Assembly (NCBI GenBank): GCA_034440455.1
Contig: JAWXCB010000040.1
Coordinates: 1-8,472, forward strand
DNA from: JAWXCB01 sp034440455
GTDB lineage: Bacteria; Bacteroidota; Bacteroidia; Chitinophagales; CAIOSU01
DNA length: 8,472 nucleotides
Direction of reading: 5' to 3'
Shown here: piece after piece, positions 5,755-8,472 of the stretch
Layout of the letters: the number at the start of each line of letters is the position of its first letter
Numbering within the stretch: the stretch's first letter is position 1
Position numbers and translations under genes: made by a program
The notes under the pieces: model-generated
Told to the model about the DNA's origin: nothing
Seen by the model: the letters and a program-made list of their open reading frames with translations, nothing else
The model's database searches: none

Positions 5755-7134
5755 ATGCTCTCAAGATTCTTTACCGTTCTCCTGTTTTCCTGCTTTTCGC
5801 TTGCTGTTGCTGCACAGCAGTGTACGCAAACCACCATTTATTTTGACTTCGATAAATCAGACCTTAAGAAAGGCGAGCGCAAAAAACTCGATAGTCTTTC
5901 AAAAGCGATAGATACCAACAGGTATTTCATTGAGCTTGCAGGGCATACGGATAGCGTGAACACCGAAGAATTCAACCAGAAGCTCGCTGCTGCGCGTATC
6001 AAATCCGTTGAAACTTATTTGAAAGCCAAAAAGAAAAAGAACCTTGTTTTTAAGCAGTTTAACCGTGGCGAAACAAAGCCCGTTTTCCCAAATGATACGA
6101 AAGAAAACATGGCGAAAAACAGAAGAGTGGAAATCTTTCTGCTTTCCGTGCAGAATCAAAAATTCGTGTTTCAGGGTGATATGAATGAAAGCATCACAAT
6201 TCCTGCCGACCTTGCCACACCCTGTTCCGTATGCGAGGCTATTAAGTTTTCTTTTTTGAATAGCGATAAAGAAGCAACCGATGCGGGGCTTTCCATGAAA
6301 TCATCCGCAGGCAGAGACCTCACCACTGCAGGCATGGCGCAGTTTAGTTTTGACTGCCCGGAGAAAGCAGCTTGTCTGCCGATTGAACTCACCTTGCCGT
6401 TTCCAACAGGCTTGCGTTTTGAATGCATTTCAGCAGGAACATTGCGCAAAGGCGGCAGTTGGGAAAAAGGCTCTGCTACATTTCAGCATAACAGCGCAGC
6501 CGGCACACTCACAGCATTGGAAACATGCTACAAGATGGGAACGTGGACAGGCTTCAACAAGCCCGTGGACGACCTGTGCAAGCATCAGGTGAATTTCCCT
6601 GCTGATTTGCAGGTAGCAAAAACAAAAGTGTATGCTGATTCAACTTTTTATACACAACAAGGACAAATGCCCCTCACCTTTAAGTGCAGCAGCAACAACA
6701 GCATGTTAAGCTTTGCCTCTGCGGATAAACAATATTATTTCCTGAAAGGAAATTGGAGAGAACTCATCACCAAAGCTGAAAACACAGGCAACTGCGACAC
6801 GCTCTTTACTTACAATCTTGCTAAAGAAAACTATCAGGCTGTTCCGGTTTCTGACACTACTGTGTTTGTGAAGTTTAAAGGCTTCGATGCGGTGAAAAGC
6901 CCAAGCTACTACATTGAAGAACTTGAACTGGCGCTTCCTTTGGAATTAGTAAAGAAGACAACCTACACTGCCAACTATCTCAACTACGAGCACACGCTGC
7001 GCGTTGAAGATGATAAGGTGTATAACCTGAAGTATGCAGACACGGGCGTGAAAAGCAAATACAAGAAAGGCAAGCAGAAACTGAAAGTTACAGTGAAGAA
7101 AAGTAAGCTGGCTGTGAACGTATCAGTTGATTAA
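5755..7134 (+). CDS. Exported protein with N-terminal OmpA-like domain and unknown C-terminal region
   Basis: A 459-residue protein with a Sec signal peptide (about residues 1-20, ending AVAA). Residues 27-130 are an OmpA-like peptidoglycan-binding domain: IYFDFDKSDL (28-37), LAGHTDSV (61-68) with Asp66, RIKSVETYL (81-89) and NRRVEI (122-127) with Arg124, matching the conserved Asp and Arg that hold diaminopimelate in the family. The domain is usually C-terminal; here it is N-terminal and is followed by about 330 residues I do not recognise. That region is rich in beta-strand-like segments, contains nine cysteines (157, 160, 201, 207, 224, 258, 275, 311, 347) and ends in a basic tail (KSKYKKGKQKLKVTVKKSK, 433-451). 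It probably sits in the periplasm bound to peptidoglycan, with the C-terminal part mediating an unknown contact. Confidence 0.85.
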   Translation: MLSRFFTVLLFSCFSLAVAAQQCTQTTIYFDFDKSDLKKGERKKLDSLSKAIDTNRYFIELAGHTDSVNTEEFNQKLAAARIKSVETYLKAKKKKNLVFKQFNRGETKPVFPNDTKENMAKNRRVEIFLLSVQNQKFVFQGDMNESITIPADLATPCSVCEAIKFSFLNSDKEATDAGLSMKSSAGRDLTTAGMAQFSFDCPEKAACLPIELTLPFPTGLRFECISAGTLRKGGSWEKGSATFQHNSAAGTLTALETCYKMGTWTGFNKPVDDLCKHQVNFPADLQVAKTKVYADSTFYTQQGQMPLTFKCSSNNSMLSFASADKQYYFLKGNWRELITKAENTGNCDTLFTYNLAKENYQAVPVSDTTVFVKFKGFDAVKSPSYYIEELELALPLELVKKTTYTANYLNYEHTLRVEDDKVYNLKYADTGVKSKYKKGKQKLKVTVKKSKLAVNVSVD

Positions 7135-7180
7135 GCCCCGGGCTTTCGCAACCATTCGATACAGGTTCCCGAATCTACAA

Positions 7181-7271
7181 TAGACCTCTTTCATAATTCA
7201 CGTCTTCCCTCTTCTCCTCAGAAGAAGAATAAAGATGAAGCGATAAAAAAGCGAATTAGGAAAGAGGTCTA
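7181..7271 (+). repeat. Short inverted-repeat element, copy 3
   Basis: A 91-bp element with ends 7181-7199 (TAGACCTCTTTCATAATTC) and 7253-7271 complementary at 18 of 19 positions and nearly identical to those of copy 1. The internal pyrimidine/purine stretch at 7211-7229 is a decayed version of the copy 1 hairpin. The core TGAAGCGATAAAAAAGC (7236-7252) differs from copy 2 by one base and abuts the right arm. It occupies most of the gap between two convergent genes, and its last three bases are the TAG stop codon of the metallo-beta-lactamase-fold gene. A bidirectional terminator role is plausible from position (inference). Confidence 0.8.
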
Positions 7272-8288
7272 ATTTATTTTAAACCTTCCTCCGGGATGCG
7301 GTAAAATCACGCGGGCTGTGTTCCCGAACTTTTCATTCAGATGAGAATATAATTTTTCGGGATTTCCTTTTTGCACCGTCTTTACCCGTTTGTATTTGTT
7401 GCGCCAGAAATTCTCCCAGTGCGACATAAAAATCACTTTGGGTTGAAGAAAAGAAATAATCTTATCAGGATAGTGTTCGGCTTTCGCATCTGTCGCAACT
7501 GAAAAGAATCCGGCATCCACTTTTTTCTCGCGCAGCAAAGAATCAGGAAAAAATCCAAACGGATATTCCGCGCCTGATGATTGCATCCACAGGCGATACG
7601 CAATGGTCCCATCAGCATTCAGCAAGTCAACCAGGTATGCAAACGGTTCGCCCATTTTCCACTTGCGCCCTTTCACCGGCACCTCTTCAATCGGCTGTGC
7701 GTAGGAGCCGCCATACAACGTGATGCCAAAGAAATGCGGAGGATGGTTAGACACAACGGGCATCACGCGCATGTTGCGGTCGCTGCTGTAAATCCATTTT
7801 CCGGGAGTGTTCACAGAAGTGGAAAAATCATTTGCCGTAATTTTTTCCTGCGGAAGTTGCGCGGCAGCAACAAGATAATGCGCAGTATTGCTGCCAACCA
7901 CTTTGCACTCATTCGGAAGATACTTTCCCAGCAAAGGCAAATCAAGCAAATGGTCATAGTGCCCATGACCAATCAGGACAAACTGTGTTTTTTGCAATGC
8001 AGTTGTATCTGCAAAATCAAACACGATTGCGCTGTCAGGGCGCACTTTGCCAAAGATGACTTTTCGCAGCGGTGGGTTTGAGATGAACGGGTCGGTGAGT
8101 ATTGCCGTGTTCTTCCACGAAAGGAAAAAACACGTTGTTCCTAAGAAATCAATTGTGAGGGTGTCGCTTGTATTTGCTACGGTGAGCATTGCATCGCGCG
8201 ATACAATTGCATCATTTATTTTTTTGCTGCAGGATGCGCAAAGCAGCGCAAAGGAAAGCAGCGCACAGCGAATCACAGTTGTTTGCAT
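7269..8288 (-). CDS. Metallo-beta-lactamase-fold hydrolase, predicted lipoprotein
   Basis: A 339-residue protein starting with a lipoprotein-type signal peptide (residues 1-20, ending LLCASC, Cys20 the candidate lipidated residue; Cys rather than Leu/Val at -3 makes the lipobox imperfect). The mature part has the metallo-beta-lactamase fold signature: FLGTTCFFLSW, LTDPF (about 64-68), and the metal motif HGHYDH (108-113, HxHxDH) with Asp112. Further candidate ligands are His182/His185 in SNHPPH and His290 in MSHWENFW. It resembles the UlaG/NAPE-PLD-like branch of Zn-dependent hydrolases; the substrate is unknown. ATG at 8288 is chosen over an upstream in-frame TTG at 8387 because it places the signal peptide at the N-terminus and lies just after a good promoter. 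Its TAG stop lies in the terminal arm of repeat copy 3. Confidence 0.88.
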   Translation of the reverse strand: MQTTVIRCALLSFALLCASCSKKINDAIVSRDAMLTVANTSDTLTIDFLGTTCFFLSWKNTAILTDPFISNPPLRKVIFGKVRPDSAIVFDFADTTALQKTQFVLIGHGHYDHLLDLPLLGKYLPNECKVVGSNTAHYLVAAAQLPQEKITANDFSTSVNTPGKWIYSSDRNMRVMPVVSNHPPHFFGITLYGGSYAQPIEEVPVKGRKWKMGEPFAYLVDLLNADGTIAYRLWMQSSGAEYPFGFFPDSLLREKKVDAGFFSVATDAKAEHYPDKIISFLQPKVIFMSHWENFWRNKYKRVKTVQKGNPEKLYSHLNEKFGNTARVILPHPGGRFKIN

Positions 8289-8293
8289 AAGTG

Positions 8294-8301
8294 CAAAGGT
8301 A
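8294..8301 (-). promoter_or_regulatory. Promoter -7 box of the metallo-beta-lactamase-fold gene
   Basis: On the minus strand TACCTTTG at 8301-8294, followed by C, matches the Bacteroidota -7 consensus TAnnTTTG(C). It ends five bases before the ATG at 8288, so transcription would begin at or next to the start codon and the mRNA would be leaderless or nearly so. A full -33 TTTG is not evident; only TTG trinucleotides lie upstream. The remainder of 8302-8472 shows no gene or structure I can support. Confidence 0.5.
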
Positions 8302-8472
8302 GGATGCGTGTACAACTGAGATGCAATGTGTGGTAAAAACTTTTTCAAATCACCGGATTTAAAACCTTTATCGGTTATCACTCCCAAACGGGTAAAATTC
8401 TACAAGCCAATAAACTGCTTGTCCTCTAATTGATAATCAGCAGTATTTGTCATGTTGCTTAAAAACAACCTC

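Noticed and set aside
6223..6234. CSVC in the OmpA-like protein as a c-type haem site
   Set aside because: The residue after the second Cys is Glu, not His, so the CxxCH motif is not met.
7133..7145. AAGCC-CCG-GGCTT hairpin at the stop of the OmpA-like gene as a terminator
   Set aside because: The stem is only 5 bp with a 3-base loop and no T-tract follows; the repeat element downstream is a better candidate.
8289..8387. N-terminal extension of the metallo-beta-lactamase-fold protein from a TTG start
   Set aside because: The extension would bury the lipoprotein signal peptide at residue 34 and overlap a good TAnnTTTG promoter box.
8400..8453. 17-codon frame MTNTADYQLEDKQFIGL on the minus strand, possibly the tail of a gene beyond the right edge
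   Set aside because: Only about 23 codons are open to the window edge, which is easily chance; no motif, no clear family and the neighbouring sequence is outside the window.

Overview
The window looks like chromosomal DNA from a member of the Bacteroidota. The support is: several Sec/lipoprotein signal peptides with short lipoboxes, A-rich rather than Shine-Dalgarno-like leaders, TAnnTTTG-type -7 boxes, a Wzi/RemB-like outer-membrane protein, a dihydroorotase of the DDQVHFREPG type, and a repeat whose translation reads SPKGEGWGE, which I recall as common in this phylum. The exact genus cannot be told from the sequence.

Layout. Positions 1-276 hold no gene: a ~96-bp inverted-repeat element (79-174) and an octamer array that can fold into a hairpin (211-275). 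On the minus strand an operon runs from 2663 down to 277: a haem-c (Tll0287-like/DUF3365) lipoprotein, then a Wzi-like outer-membrane beta-barrel protein whose GTG start overlaps the upstream stop. Divergently, starting 16 bases away, pfkA (ATP-dependent phosphofructokinase) is read rightward, followed by a small zinc-ribbon protein, pyrC (dihydroorotase) and a small lipocalin-like lipoprotein. After a hairpin and a possible promoter comes a secreted protein with an N-terminal OmpA-like domain and a long Cys-containing unknown C-terminal part. It converges on a minus-strand metallo-beta-lactamase-fold lipoprotein; a second inverted-repeat element fills most of the space between them. 8289-8472 holds the promoter of that last gene and nothing else I can support.

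The genes are mostly ordinary housekeeping and cell-envelope genes. The most unusual content is a family of three short elements (79-174, 1953-2043, 7181-7271). Each has 18-20-bp terminal inverted repeats, an internal pyrimidine/purine hairpin and a conserved core (TGAGGCGATAAAAAAGC or a close variant) directly abutting one terminal arm. Copies 1 and 3 have the same terminal arms; copy 2 has completely different arms that are again complementary to each other. Copy 2 sits inside the reading frame of the Wzi-like gene and adds exactly 30 codons between the start and the signal peptide; removing 90 bases restores a normal signal peptide. This resembles the logic of the Rickettsia palindromic elements but in a different phylum and sequence family.
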